Origin: Fragum whitleyi | Lineage: Eukaryota; Mollusca; Bivalvia; Cardiida; Cardiidae | Length of the DNA: 64,000 nucleotides | Direction of reading: 5' to 3' | Assembly: GCA_948146395.1 (NCBI GenBank) | Contig: OX411549.1 | Location: 33,564,693 to 33,628,692 of the forward strand | Shown here: positions 40,501 through 45,424 of the stretch, piece after piece | Position numbering within the stretch: the stretch's first letter is position 1 | Layout: each line of letters opens with the position of its first letter | The notes under the pieces: model-generated | Databases searched by the model: none | What the model was told of the DNA's origin: nothing | What the model saw: the letters and a program-made list of their open reading frames with translations, nothing else | Program-made: the position numbers and the translations under genes

Positions 40501-43110
40501 CATTATCTATAGTGGTTTGTCTTCAGAAAACAATTCATTTTGACCTTGAATAATAAATACAAATGATCTCCTGTAGGGATGGGAACGAATAGCAAAATTC
40601 ATATTCGAATATTCGTTTTGAATATTCGAATATATTCGAATATTCGTTTTAGTTCCATTAAAAAAATGAGTATCTGAATGTTGGTTATATCAAATGGCTA
40701 TTCCTATTGGTGTTTTGGGCTGTTTTTTTCTTATGTCAATTATAAGAAATAAAAAAAAAAGATATTAAATTTTAATCTAATCACAAAATATGCTTGCATG
40801 AAATTAAAAAAAAAAAAGTACTTTGAAATGCCGGTAGCCGCTACCCAAAATGTCGTTGAATATCGAAGTATGGTTGTCTTTTGTTCCTCTAACCCTTTGA
40901 ATCGTAAATTTATTTGAAAAATCTAAGCACATTACATTGAATTAGAATCAATTGTCTTGATTTTACATTATATCAAATTTTTGATGTGACAATTTAAAAC
41001 AGTGTTGTCAAAAGTGTGTGATTCAAGCTATCATTACGATGCTCATAGCAAAGAACGAATAGAAGAGAGATTATGAAAGTGACATTTTCTAAGGCTTTAA
41101 AAAGTGACCAGACATACTATAAACGGACTTTTCGGCGATTTAGTCTGAATTGTTGTATTTTAGAAGCAGCCATTCTCTTTACAAAATTCAAGATTAACCC
41201 GAATCCGATACATACGTCGAATAGGCGATGAATAGCGAAATCGTCGTAACTACGATGTGACCACACTGAGAGAGTAGAAAAGACAAATTGGTCGCTCGTC
41301 AACGAATTTTACCTATTATTCACGGTTGTGCCCTAGACTTATGGCCAGTGTATGGGCATTGTGACACTTTCATTAACGAAGCAAGGGAAAATAAATTTAA
41401 AAAATGTCGTTTTTAAATATATTCTGTTCAACGATCCAAAGGTGGTACAATTAGGCTAACACATTTAAATTCATCGATGTTGCACTGCCACACTACGATG
41501 AGAAGATTTGCAACATGTCATAATTATCGATTTTTTCAATACCTTGACACTTATATACATACGATCGAAGAAATGTGTGAGAAATTGTTTCAAATTCTAG
41601 AAATAACTTTCGAATCCTTTACTTCTGTTTCAAGAAATTAAAGGCAAAAGCTCAAAATCAGTCACACAAAAACGAATATTCTTATTCGAAAATCATATTC
41701 GAATATTCGCAGGAAAAACGAATATTCGAATATTCGGATATTCGTTCCCATCCCTAATCTCCTGTATTTAAGAGATGCCTGTTCAACAGAATTGATTAAA
41801 TTATCAGTATTGATGACAAAGAAGATAATTGTTTCTTTTGGTATAAGATAAATTTATCTTTCATGCATGAACAAAAACAATAAGGTTTTCACAAGTGGTT
41901 GAGCCATTAGTGGAAATATAAATTTTGGTTTCGTGCAATGGAAGTTTATCCATTTTGCACACAAAAACAGGAAAAAAAGGTTAATCTAGTATTTTCATGC
42001 AAGAATTGGATGAATTATGAAAACTTATGCATTTTTTTTCACATGCCTGTTTGGCAACGTCATAATGACATCAATTAGATTTGACTATTGGACTCCGCTT
42101 AAATTACATCAAATTGATCGAAAGCAGGGTTCAAATTGAGATAATTTCACTGGTTTGGTGGAGAGATTATCAAGTCATAATCTACCACTATTTCTCAATA
42201 ATCCGCCAAAAAGCATTTTAGAATAAATTTTACTTGCTTATTCTATTTCAGATATAAATTAGACAGCAGTACCTTGAATCAGGCTTTACCCAAAACTCAG
42301 CCTCCAGGTCCTTATAGCTACACAAACCTTCCAAACATGATAGACCTACCAGACGCAGCAGTTTATACCCAGCCTAGTGTGAGTGCTTCTGAGTTACCAG
42401 AACCAACTGTTATACCTGATGGTGCAGGACCATATTCAATTTACTCTGATACACAGTCTTACAGATCTAACAGGATGCCACAGACCCTAGCTGCAAGTCC
42501 AGGGCCACAGACCCTGTATAATAATGGGTATTCATGGGAACCAGCCGACCCAGGTCCCGCACCTCAGTCTCTGTATAATAGTGGGTACTCTTGGGAACCA
42601 TCTGATTCAGGTCCTAGAAGACCCAGGGTACCAGCCACACCAATGTTTGTCAAACAGGGAACCCGGGTAGACAATGTTCCTGTTTTATATCAGGCACAGA
42701 ATGCTCCATCTAATGCTCGCAGGTGGGTTCACCTTTTTTTATTCTGTCAAGTTTTTCAAAATTATAGACTGGTTCATATTGAATGAGATAGTAGATTGCG
42801 AAAAAAGGAAAATTGTTTTTTAAAAGAAACATTAAATCAATTTTAAATTTTAGATACAGCTGTTTGATAACAGATTGACTTTCAATTCTCTCTTTATGAT
42901 ATACTTTCATTTAAATTAGATTGTATACAACCTCTTTTAGCTTAGATGACTATGAAATTGATTGATCTTTTGTAATCATCTTAAAATTTAGCAGGGTTAA
43001 ACACTAGGGGGAGTCAGAGAGTCCAAGCAGGTTGCGGTCAATCCCTTGTTTAGTCTTTATTCTTCTTTGCTATCTTTTTCAGAATGAGACATTCAAATCT
43101 AGCATTTTAG
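13173..43110 (+). CDS. Cadherin-repeat transmembrane protein, multi-exon, 5' end not found
   Basis: Twenty exons join with matching phases into one frame of about 1,338 residues ending at TAG 43108-43110. The protein has extracellular cadherin (EC) repeats, mostly coded by two exons each, one transmembrane helix (38986-39051) and a cytoplasmic tail. Cadherins bind calcium between repeats and mediate adhesion. Here the membrane-near repeats keep calcium motifs (VDDINEAP, DADFADD, VTDPDALD), while distal ones are degenerate and carry paired cysteines. Exons A-B, C-D and E-F form a three-EC cassette present twice. The first visible exon needs a phase-1 donor upstream, so more N-terminal sequence must lie earlier. 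No established ortholog name is claimed; the catenin-binding tail of classical cadherins is not recognisable. Confidence 0.85.
13326..14133. other. Intron, nothing recognised
   Basis: No repeat termini or ORF supported. The 3' end has a normal pyrimidine tract and CAG. Confidence 0.5.
14134..14253 (+). CDS. Cadherin exon 2 (B-like, paired cysteines)
   Basis: A 120-bp phase 1-1 exon, from TTTCATTTCAG to donor GTATGT. It encodes GNGQVYINKNPSNEYSYTFS, then an ICAYSRRQRDCGVLTINF hairpin with two cysteines. This matches the end of a cadherin fold (strands F and G). Confidence 0.75.
14721..14918 (+). CDS. Cadherin exon 3 (type A, cassette 1)
   Basis: A 198-bp phase 1-1 exon after TTTTAAAACAG, with donor GTATAC. 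It encodes CYQRPTCNDKTNT and SIGGSLFLMTVPNP and ends TIDPSTG, which with the next exon gives the classic STGEITT turn of cadherins. It is homologous to exon 9 (CGPTPNCTDASNT, SIGGTIFTISVP, DSVTG). Confidence 0.85.
15029..15396. mobile_element. Short element with GGGCCGAGTTGAC terminal motif
   Basis: The left end has GTCAACTCGGGCC and AACTCGGCCC. The right end has the inverse, GGGGCCGAGTTGACC and GGGCCGAGTTGAC. The motif differs by two bases from that of the 7094-9323 element, suggesting a related family. No target duplication was found. Confidence 0.6.
15661..16790 (+). mobile_element. Hairpin-headed element with 165-170-bp tandem monomers (family AGCTCCACTGG)
   Basis: Starts after a T-run at AGCTCCACTGGC, followed by TATTGTCATGG and GTCCGTCCGTCCGTC. 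A tandem array then repeats TAGTGGAAACTTTGAAAATC at 16075, 16245, 16415, 16580 and 16745, giving periods of 170, 170, 165 and 165 bp. Monomers 16075 and 16245 are almost identical, so the array expanded recently. The matching tail type appears at 17800-18041. Confidence 0.75.
16791..17383. other. Intron, nothing recognised
   Basis: No supported feature before the acceptor at 17381-17383. Confidence 0.45.
17384..17529 (+). CDS. Cadherin exon 4 (type B, cassette 1)
   Basis: A 146-bp exon, phase 1 to 0, between ACTTTCAG and GTAAGT. It encodes EITTTGNVTVFPSYPDK, then YTIVVRVYNTQSCSYTSTC with two cysteines, and ends TLNATFTNW. It completes the repeat begun in exon 3. The next exon starts PIEIRSL, where cadherin linkers place a Pro. 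Confidence 0.85.
17530..17740 (+). pseudogene. Two decayed tandem copies of exon 4
   Basis: From about 17545 the sequence repeats exon 4 (TTCCAAGTAACCCAGATAAG...CAACTTGTACCATGACA), including its GTAAGTATTTACA donor. An in-frame TAG (TCTAGACT) replaces the Tyr codon. A third, shorter copy starts near 17678 (TTTCCAAGTTACCAAGATG). Neither has its own acceptor. These are pseudo-exons. Confidence 0.75.
17800..18041 (+). mobile_element. Tail of a hairpin-headed element
   Basis: The segment ends GGGCCATTCTGGCCCTCTTG before a T-rich stretch. This hairpin-plus-CTCTTG end is like the one at 36975-36994. It carries the wording of the AGCTCCACTGG family (ACATCTCCTCCTCAACAAC). Its head could be the element at 15661, with exon 4 lying between the two parts. 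Confidence 0.5.
18117..18283. mobile_element. Foldback MITE family 4, copy 1
   Basis: Nearly the whole element is an inverted repeat: CTTAAGGTAGTGGACCC at the left and GGGTCCACTACCTTAAG at the right, with central GAGGTTTCCTAAT and its complement. Copies lie at 37649, 45691 and 48640. Confidence 0.85.
18475..18664 (+). CDS. Cadherin exon 5 (type C, cassette 1)
   Basis: A 190-bp exon, phase 0 to 1, after TTTTGTCAG with donor GTATGT. It encodes PIEIRSLDTSRTIHEDTDA, the N-terminal strands of a cadherin repeat (the HEDT position equals the calcium-site Glu of the family), then EEEDNVTCIVTQNDDPT. Homologous to exon 11 (GVITNLHEDTMAENTL). Confidence 0.85.
18665..19063. other. Intron, nothing recognised
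   Basis: Ordinary intron sequence; acceptor TTTTTCCAG. Confidence 0.5.
19064..19264 (+). CDS. Cadherin exon 6 (type D, cassette 1)
   Basis: A 201-bp phase 1-1 exon. It encodes YSIWKKRCQDPGCGWLCD, then NITQQYTFSVECSDAYGS and the end of the repeat, NAAPVWTNLP. The four-cysteine segment near its start is shared with the second gene (TLYKKECTDTDCGG). N-glycosylation sequon NIT is present. Confidence 0.85.
19901..20037. mobile_element. Foldback MITE
   Basis: Arms of about 36 bp at 19917-19952 and 19986-20022 (TGCAATTGCCTTAGCACAT and complement) are nearly perfect, and weaker pairing extends outward through T-rich and A-rich ends. Confidence 0.75.
20044..20262 (+). pseudogene. Decayed copy of exon 6 split by a MITE
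   Basis: TATAACCCAGCTTTATACAT and CAGGGACACTGACAACAATA match exon 6. After an insertion the match resumes at ACAGCTCCTGTATGGACAAT and TTTTACCCA. The frame is broken and the donor is changed (CCCAATATAT instead of CCCAGTATGT). This is a dead duplicate. Confidence 0.75.
20127..20211. mobile_element. Hairpin MITE family 3, copy 1
   Basis: TGGCTCAGTGCGAAATAGTT and its complement flank the core TTGTAACTGCCTATA. TCAAT occurs on both sides as a likely target duplication. Other copies lie at 38090, 50703, 58410 and 59866. Confidence 0.75.
20263..21514. other. Intron, nothing recognised except a family 2 MITE end
   Basis: At 20889-20935 CCCTTGTCATACTGAATAAA and the internal CAAAGCACTGAAAGTACTGA match one end of MITE family 2. 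The rest is unassigned. Confidence 0.45.
21515..22440 (+). repeat. Long dispersed or segmental repeat, copy 2
   Basis: Collinear with 11470-13040 but lacking an internal part. It ends with the same GGTGAACTAAATGTTCGTTC hairpin-like terminus. Confidence 0.6.
22555..22680. mobile_element. MITE family 2 fragment
   Basis: Contains the diagnostic hairpin CAGCCTGCACATTATGTGCA and ends ATAACAAGGGTTGA, like the complement of the family's TTAACCCTTGT end. The left end is missing. Confidence 0.6.
22724..22885 (+). CDS. Cadherin exon 7 (type E, cassette 1)
   Basis: A 162-bp phase 1-1 exon after ATTTTTCAG with donor GTAGGT. It encodes TIIIDTNAVAQNDVVFSFYY, then the acidic TDYENEALDYNYTITP. Homologous to exon 13 (TILSGTQIFTL, TTDAENDQLTYFC). 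Confidence 0.8.
22886..23787. other. Intron, nothing recognised
   Basis: No supported feature. Confidence 0.45.
23788..23997 (+). repeat. 55-bp tandem repeat containing a 3' splice site
   Basis: TGTTCTGCTCCATATTGTCA occurs at 23795, 23850, 23905 and 23960, a constant 55-bp period. The last unit supplies the real acceptor CTTTCAG of exon 8 and the exon's first bases. Each earlier unit has the counterpart CTTTTAGATAGTGCAGC. Confidence 0.9.
23998..24123 (+). CDS. Cadherin exon 8 (type F, cassette 1)
   Basis: A 126-bp phase 1-1 exon with donor GTAACC. It encodes SPANVTALLDQWTLNNETYE and YVCGTERRNTICSTLTLERR, again a strand F-G hairpin with two cysteines. Homologous to exon 14. Confidence 0.8.
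24472..24645 (+). CDS. Cadherin exon 9 (type A, cassette 2)
   Basis: A 174-bp phase 1-1 exon after TTATTTCAG with donor GTATGG. It encodes FCGPTPNCTDASNTVSDQFS, then SIGGTIFTISVP and FSVDSVTG. Collinear with exon 3 throughout, including the two N-terminal cysteines. Confidence 0.85.
24736..24962. mobile_element. MITE family 2, copy 1
   Basis: Starts TTAACCCTTGTCATGCTGAA and holds CAAAGTGCTAAAAGCAC and a degraded central hairpin. The right end is diverged. A partial left end also occurs at 24655. Confidence 0.65.
25374..25516 (+). CDS. Cadherin exon 10 (type B, cassette 2)
   Basis: A 143-bp exon, phase 1 to 0, between CAATATAG and GTAAGT. It encodes TTTASLPISNPPDTTSYSIT, then VNVYDTEACGYGTCHLSLDV and TFTNF. 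Same length class, phase and cysteine pair as exon 4. Confidence 0.85.
25545..25665 (+). pseudogene. Decayed copy of exon 10
   Basis: ATACAGAAGCCTTTGGATAT, GTAAATGTCAACC and TCACTTTCGATAATTTCGTA follow exon 10 base by base with many changes, including the donor region. The frame is not kept. It lies about 148 bp downstream of its source. Confidence 0.7.
26114..26362. mobile_element. MITE family 2, copy 2
   Basis: Left TTAACTCTTGTCAAGCTGAA, right TTCAGCGTGACAAGGGTTAA, central CAGCCTGCACATATGTGCAG. It stops 22 bp before exon 11, so it abuts the splice acceptor region. Confidence 0.85.
26385..26580 (+). CDS. Cadherin exon 11 (type C, cassette 2)
   Basis: A 196-bp exon, phase 0 to 1, after AACACGCAG with donor GTATGA. 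It encodes ISIDNMAGVITNLHEDTMAE, then NTLLTIITSDANTEDGVNC. Matches exon 5 in phase and in the LHEDT/IHEDT core. A long minus-strand frame over it is a shadow. Confidence 0.85.
26581..27365. other. Intron, nothing recognised
   Basis: AT-rich intron sequence without supported features. Confidence 0.45.
27366..27411 (+). repeat. G-rich tract, G-quadruplex potential
   Basis: Runs of five to ten G separated by single T over about 45 bp. Transcribed strand orientation puts the G-rich strand in the pre-mRNA. Confidence 0.85.
27470..27890 (+). pseudogene. Two decayed copies of exon 12
   Basis: GATTCTGAACAGAAGAAGCC and GTGACATGCAGTGACTTATA (27782-27880) match the exon 12 core. Further upstream, GAAAATGCATAACCTGTCAT (about 27643) matches the exon's end, GAAAATGCCCAGCCTGTCAT. 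Frames are broken. Confidence 0.7.
28016..28213 (+). CDS. Cadherin exon 12 (type D, cassette 2)
   Basis: A 198-bp phase 1-1 exon after CCTTGCTTAG with donor GTAAGT. It encodes VYVMKMIRFIIVEFIILNRE, then VRIYTIAVTCSDLYGSSDSA and AQPVITNLP. From start to CSD it has 40 residues against 41 in exon 6, which is why I prefer this acceptor. Another phase-1 acceptor at 27966-27967 would add 16 residues. The cysteines at the start of exon 6 are missing and replaced by a hydrophobic stretch. Confidence 0.75.
28223..28417. mobile_element. MITE family 1, copy 2 (internally deleted)
   Basis: TTAAGCCTTTGCTGTTCAAT at left and AAAACAGGAAAGTGTTAA at right. Part of the central hairpin is lost. It starts 9 bp after the exon 12 donor boundary. 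Confidence 0.75.
28511..28751. mobile_element. MITE family 5, copy 1
   Basis: ATGAGCCTTTGTGTGACATT at the left and AATGACATGCACAGGCTCA at the right form inverted ends that continue into CCAACAATTTG and CAAATT pairing. Copies lie at 51657 and 52299. Confidence 0.8.
28752..29140. repeat. Dispersed repeat shared with 44170-44540
   Basis: Shared stretches include ACTGTTTTAAACAGTCTTCA (ACTGTATAAAACAGTCTACA in the other copy), CAGGGACTC, and AAGATCTCAATGGTTGAATC. No coding content. Confidence 0.55.
29141..29716. other. Intron, nothing recognised
   Basis: No supported feature before acceptor CATTTTAG. Confidence 0.45.
29717..29854 (+). CDS. Cadherin exon 13 (type E, cassette 2)
   Basis: A 138-bp phase 1-1 exon with donor GTAATA. 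It encodes INVDPMTILSGTQIFTLSTT, then DAENDQLTYFCNTTDTLIPL and ECVT. It is followed at once by tandem copies of itself. Confidence 0.8.
29855..30138 (+). repeat. Two extra 142-bp tandem copies of exon 13
   Basis: GTAATACAAACAAATG starts at 29855 and 29997, and GTAATACAAACAAA again at 30139, a strict 142-bp period. The copies keep the coding part and donor, and the first is almost identical to exon 13. They lack a pyrimidine tract and have no AG in the phase the splice frame needs. Because 142 is not a multiple of 3, read-through shifts the frame. They are best called pseudo-exons. Confidence 0.8.
30139..30610 (+). pseudogene. Older decayed copies of exon 13
   Basis: At least three degenerate copies follow. 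One has a run of C replacing part of it (30186-30202) and ATCAGTAATGCAACAGAAAC. Another has GAAAATGATCCACACAACTA and TGTATTACTACAAAAACTTC. A third has GAAAATAATCCACACACTTA. Stops and indels are frequent. Confidence 0.65.
30948..31079 (+). CDS. Cadherin exon 14 (type F, cassette 2)
   Basis: A 132-bp phase 1-1 exon between TTTTCCAG and GTAAGC. It encodes GVVSMRRNVTVPSENGQTYQ, then ILMCVLDNGHSHTVCDTLSV and FIT, with the conserved cysteine pair. Joined to exon 13 it reads CVTDGVVSM. Confidence 0.85.
31247..31403. mobile_element. Hairpin MITE plus partial second copy
   Basis: AAACCCTATGTTGTTGGTA (31251-31269) pairs with its exact complement at 31307-31325. A second, imperfect copy shares TGGAATCGTCTTGT and ACAACATAGGGTTT up to 31403. 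Confidence 0.75.
31440..31555 (+). pseudogene. Decayed copy of exon 14 with lost donor
   Basis: GTGTGCTGGACAATGGTCCT and TATTGTCTGTCTTCATCACA match exon 14. The donor TGTAAGCA has become TATAAGCA, and the 5' half is missing. Confidence 0.8.
31556..32062. other. Intron, nothing recognised
   Basis: No supported feature. Confidence 0.45.
32063..32800 (+). mobile_element. AGCTCCACTGG hairpin element, copy with about 152-bp monomers
   Basis: Head AGCTCCACTGGCCGAAGGCC folds as a hairpin and is followed by TATTGTCATGGCGG. Monomers are marked by (T)TTCAATGAAACTT-like phrases at 32196, 32347, 32501 and 32652, spaced 151, 154 and 151 bp. No tail was found. Confidence 0.75.
32801..33511. other. Intron, nothing recognised
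   Basis: No supported feature. Confidence 0.45.
33512..33763. mobile_element. MITE family 2, copy 3
   Basis: Left TTAACCCTTATCATGCTGAA, right TTCAGCATGACACTCAGGGT, central hairpin ACTGCACATATGTGCAGGCT. It ends 36 bp before exon 15. Confidence 0.85.
33800..33985 (+). CDS. Cadherin exon 15
   Basis: A 186-bp phase 1-1 exon after TTTTTTTTCTTACAG with donor GTAAGT. It encodes KTNPEISNLPSTVNFDENTS, then NTVLFTLSVTDPDALDIHTY, with a cadherin linker, the DEN calcium Glu position and DPD. More canonical than the distal repeats. Confidence 0.88.
34093..34353. mobile_element. Foldback MITE with long inverted arms
   Basis: TGGGCCAACTTATTTGTCAC at the left and its complement at the right, with further pairing (AGAAACCAGCTCTATGTTC; TTTTCAAATTA) over about 110 bp each side. 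Confidence 0.85.
34831..35021 (+). mobile_element. GTCTG-containing hairpin-class element, truncated
   Basis: GTATATTGGTGTCATCTCCC leads into (TCTG)n at 34867-34894, then ATGGATTTGCATGAAACTTT. Same family as 45425-45660. MITE family 1 copy 3 follows directly. Confidence 0.65.
35022..35244. mobile_element. MITE family 1, copy 3
   Basis: Left TTAACCCTTTGCTGTTTAAT, central AAATTGCTTCTGACAAGCAA, right GTAAACAGGAAAG. Confidence 0.85.
35319..35506 (+). CDS. Cadherin exon 16
   Basis: A 188-bp exon, phase 1 to 0, after TACCTTTCAG with donor GTAAGT. It encodes SSFDYEVQTTYNFTFSVEDN, then LIVDDINEAPNLTL and LEGN. FDYE and DDINEAPN are canonical cadherin signatures, so this repeat is expected to bind calcium. 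Confidence 0.92.
35507..35920. other. Intron, nothing recognised
   Basis: No supported feature. Confidence 0.45.
35921..36088 (+). mobile_element. GGGGATATATTGG element fragment
   Basis: GGGGATATATTGGTTTTACC followed by GTCTGTCCATCCG and ACTATAACTCAAAAACTTAG. Same family as the element at 63048-63600. Confidence 0.65.
36089..36994 (+). mobile_element. GCTCACC hairpin element with tandem monomers, copy 1
   Basis: The head hairpin GCTCACCCGAGCACTAAGTG folds on CTCAAGGTGAGC, then TATTGTGATTGTACAATGTC. Monomers carry CTTCAAAAATCTTCTTCTC and TTTGGGCTCCACCC phrases. The tail is GGACCATCATGGTCCTCTTG before a T-run. Homologous to 60212-61383. Confidence 0.8.
36995..37648. other. Intron, (TTA)n at 37549-37580 only
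   Basis: A TTA/ATT trinucleotide run is visible. Nothing else was recognised. Confidence 0.6.
37649..37815. mobile_element. Foldback MITE family 4, copy 2
   Basis: TTAAGGGAGTAGACCCGTAA at left and GAGTCCACTACCTTAA at right, with central GAGGTTTCCTAATG and its complement. Confidence 0.85.
38090..38168. mobile_element. Hairpin MITE family 3, copy 2
   Basis: GATGGCTCAGCATAAAAC with core AACTGCCTATA pairs almost perfectly with TATAGGCAGTT and GTGCTGAGCCATC. Confidence 0.9.
38191..38330 (+). pseudogene. Partial duplicate of exon 17 start, with stop
   Basis: GTTGGGTATGTGATAGGAAC recurs 171 bp before exon 17, with its own ATTTGTAG acceptor. Codon 10 is TAA (38218-38220) where exon 17 has TAT, and it has no donor before the TA repeat. 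Use of this acceptor would stop translation. Confidence 0.85.
38362..39143 (+). CDS. Cadherin exon 17: membrane-near repeats, transmembrane helix
   Basis: A 782-bp exon, phase 0 to 2, after CTCTATTTGTAG with donor GTGAGT. It holds most of one cadherin repeat (CTDVDAGQTLTL, linker ITPINEFPP), a full last repeat (FTATDADFADDGLFVYSIPG, LSVSISDNETAP-like end), a short CLTCTLPGR stalk, the helix AVLATLIICSILTVIFLLHC (38986-39051) and a basic start of the cytoplasmic tail. The positive residues after the helix fit a type I orientation. Confidence 0.92.
38986..39051 (+). other. Transmembrane segment of the cadherin
   Basis: 22 hydrophobic residues, with Arg before and RMK after. It is the only such stretch of normal helix length in the C-terminal half. 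Confidence 0.9.
39144..39969. other. Intron; (GT)n and G-run at 39740-39772
   Basis: A GT dinucleotide run followed by G11. Otherwise nothing recognised. Confidence 0.6.
39970..40056 (+). CDS. Cadherin exon 18, cytoplasmic
   Basis: An 87-bp phase 2-2 exon after TTTTTATCAG with donor GTAAGT. It encodes QKKQFHDMIKEAQEEDYISE and EEKDIDNQG, a short basic then acidic helix-like stretch. No catenin-binding motif is recognised. Confidence 0.85.
40057..40573. other. Intron, nothing recognised
   Basis: No supported feature apart from the target-duplication base pairs at 40566-40573. Confidence 0.45.
40574..41756. mobile_element. hAT-like non-autonomous transposon with 8-bp target duplication
   Basis: Ends TAGGGATGGGAACGAATA and the complement TATTCGTTCCCATCCCTA are inverted. 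ATCTCCTG flanks both sides (40566-40573, 41757-41764) and is a perfect 8-bp duplication, the hallmark of hAT elements. Both subterminal regions carry repeated ATTCGAATATTCG. No transposase frame of useful length lies inside the 1,183 bp. Confidence 0.92.
41765..42251. other. Intron, nothing recognised
   Basis: No supported feature before acceptor TTCTATTTCAG. Confidence 0.5.
42252..42722 (+). CDS. Cadherin exon 19, cytoplasmic tail with 19-residue repeat
   Basis: A 471-bp phase 2-2 exon with donor GTGGGT. It encodes a Pro-, Tyr- and Ser-rich tail: GPYSYTNLPNMIDLPDAA, then two copies of a 19-residue unit, PQTLYNNGYSWEPADPGPA and PQSLYNSGYSWEPSDSGP, starting 57 bp apart (42505, 42562). Repeated Tyr residues could be phosphorylation sites (inference). 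Confidence 0.9.
42723..43082. other. Last intron, nothing recognised
   Basis: Acceptor is CTATCTTTTTCAG. Confidence 0.5.
43083..43110 (+). CDS. Cadherin last coding exon and stop
   Basis: The frame continues in phase 2 as MRHSNLAF then TAG at 43108-43110. The C-terminal L-A-F fits the hydrophobic-x-hydrophobic class of PDZ ligands (inference). The 3' untranslated region follows, with AATAAA at 43187-43192 and 43460-43465. Confidence 0.75.
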
Positions 43111-44169
43111 ATGTTTGCTGTCACACCAGAAGAAGTAAAGAAAACCTAATTTGAGACCTGCAAAAGTGAAATGAAAAAAAAAGAAAAATAAAACGATCTT
43201 TCACTGTAACAAACAAATATCCTCCATCTGTTAGAGATACTTAATCGTATTTTAGCCACTGTCTTACATGATAAATTGTCTCTCACTGATGCACACAATT
43301 CATGTTAAAGGATTTTATGGTGTATGTTACAAACAAATTTAAATGTTTAAAAACTAATTAAGATTATTAATAGTCTCAATGAAAATTATATTATAAAAAA
43401 CACATATTACATGATTTTGTTTTACTACTTTTGTTAAATTTTGATACATAATTTTGCAAAATAAACACCTTAAACCTTGTCAATATGAACTTGAAATATT
43501 CCTACTTGGGCTTTGGGTATAAGGAAATGACTGACTTACAATTAGTGCTTCAAGTACAGTCAATCTTGCTCAAGCTACCATATTAATTAACCGACCATTT
43601 TTATGATGCAACCGTTTTCAATTAATCCTCTTTGTTAAATTGAAATATCTGAAAAAAGTATATAAATTTTAAACTATAAAATTTTAAAATGTATAAAAAT
43701 TATTGTAAATGAATCATATGTTGTTAAAACTCACCAGAATCGTCTCAATATTGAATTTAATAGCATAGGATTATTGAGAAATTTGCAATAACATATATAT
43801 TCAATCAAAATAATGTTTATTTGTAAGCAAAACATGTATTAAGTGACCATTTTCTTTAACAACAGCTTTTTTTGTGAATCCATTTTTGGTTGCTTAATAC
43901 AAGGCTTACTGTACTCTCAGCTCTTAATTTGACTTAAATGCAATTTTGCCTAGGTTATTACAAGAGTCCACAGATAATATCAGATTTTTGTGAAACTTTC
44001 ACAGGTTGATTGTTGGGTCATAAGGATCATTGCTTAGTAAAATAAGGAAAATAGGGGCCAACAATATAAAAACATTGGAAAAGGTGCCTTATGGAATTTT
44101 GTTTACATGAAAGTCCACAAATATAAACAAATTCTCTTGGAACTCTCATAGGATGATTGAAGAGTCATA
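43111..44169 (+). other. Cadherin 3' untranslated region and intergenic start
   Basis: AT-rich, with two AATAAA sites at 43187 and 43460. The transcript end cannot be fixed. No ORF is supported. Confidence 0.5.
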
Positions 44170-44540
44170 AGCAAGATTCAGGATTCTAAGGGTTTTGCTA
44201 GTCTGAATCTCTCAAATAAGTTACCAGGACTCTCAAAACTGTCTGATGTGAATCCCTCAAACCCTCTTGGCATCAGCTTTAGAAAAGGATTTAAGACTGT
44301 ATAAAACAGTCTACAATTCTTTCCTTGAAATTGAGCCACAAGTAGACAATTAATATATATATATATCAAATTCTTTCTTTATCTTTGACCAGGAAATGGC
44401 TCTAAATTCAATAACAATTCAAATATAATAACATGTTTAGTACTTCAAAGAAATAGACTATATTTTTGTCAGGGACTCTCAAACTTTTAGAAAGGACTCT
44501 TAAGATCTCAATTATTGAGTCCTTTGGACACTATTTTCTT
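44170..44540. repeat. Dispersed repeat, second copy of 28752-29140
   Basis: Shares the ACAGTCTACAATTCTTTCCT segment, CAGGGACTCTCAAAC and AAGATCTCAATTATTGAGTC with the intron copy. Confidence 0.55.
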
Positions 44541-44666
44541 GAAGTCAGGCTAAAACCTTTAAGGTTGCTCTTGAACACAGGAATATTCTTTTGGAAAACT
44601 CAGGAAAAAAAGTCATTTGTAATTTCATTTAGTGTAATTTTGTTTAAAATACAAATTTCACAATTA

Positions 44667-45097
44667 CAGTTTACAACATCGTGAAATTGACAAGGTGAAT
44701 TATTTTTGAATAATTTTGGAATGAAATTGAATGAGTGTGTGGAGCGAGTTTAGAGTAAATTTAAAGGGAGGTAACTCAATATTGCTTATTTTGGGTTCAG
44801 GATGAATAAAATTAGCTATTTTAATTACCTCCCTTTAATAAAATATGCAAACAAGTTCTATTAATAGCTTCCTATTTCTTCAAGAGCAGATCAGATGCTT
44901 TCAATTTCAAGTATATTGGTGAAAGCACGATTTTTTTATAGCTGTATTTCTTTTGAATGACATTGTTGATTATATTTTTTTCAGTGAGTTTGGAGCATTT
45001 TCGAATGATTTACATGAGTGGAATGAATTAAGCGCTGAGCGAGTGACTTGTTATGGTTTAGATCAAGATGAATGTCAATTTCATGATGTGTAAACTG
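44667..45097 (+). mobile_element. MITE-like element, copy 2 (CAG...CTG ends)
   Basis: CAGTTTACAACATCGTGAAA at the left and the complement of TTTCATGATGTGTAAACTG at the right give inverted ends of about 25 bp. Inverted relative to the copy at 841-1281. The inner GGGAGGTAACTCAATATTGC and TTAATTACCTCCCTTTAA phrases add further pairing. Confidence 0.8.
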
Positions 45098-45424
45098 GAT
45101 TATTGAATACTCTTGAAACTTTCACATGATTATCAAGGGTCATAAGGAGTGTCATTTTCTGAATTGGGCTGAATTTGTTGCAAAACACAGGCGGGAGGGG
45201 AGGGGGGAGCCTTTGAGATTTCAGATAATCTTTGAACTTTCATTGGATTATTCTATTTTTGCTTAGAAAGTTTTGTGTGGAATTGGAAATTGATATAAAG
45301 TAAATTGATGAGGATATAATCTGCTGGGGTACTTTCTCTGTACATGTTCTTTTAATAGAAATTCAGTTCTTGAAATATCAGACTTGATAGTCAATAATAG
45401 TGTCTCAGGCCCTAATTGGCCTCT

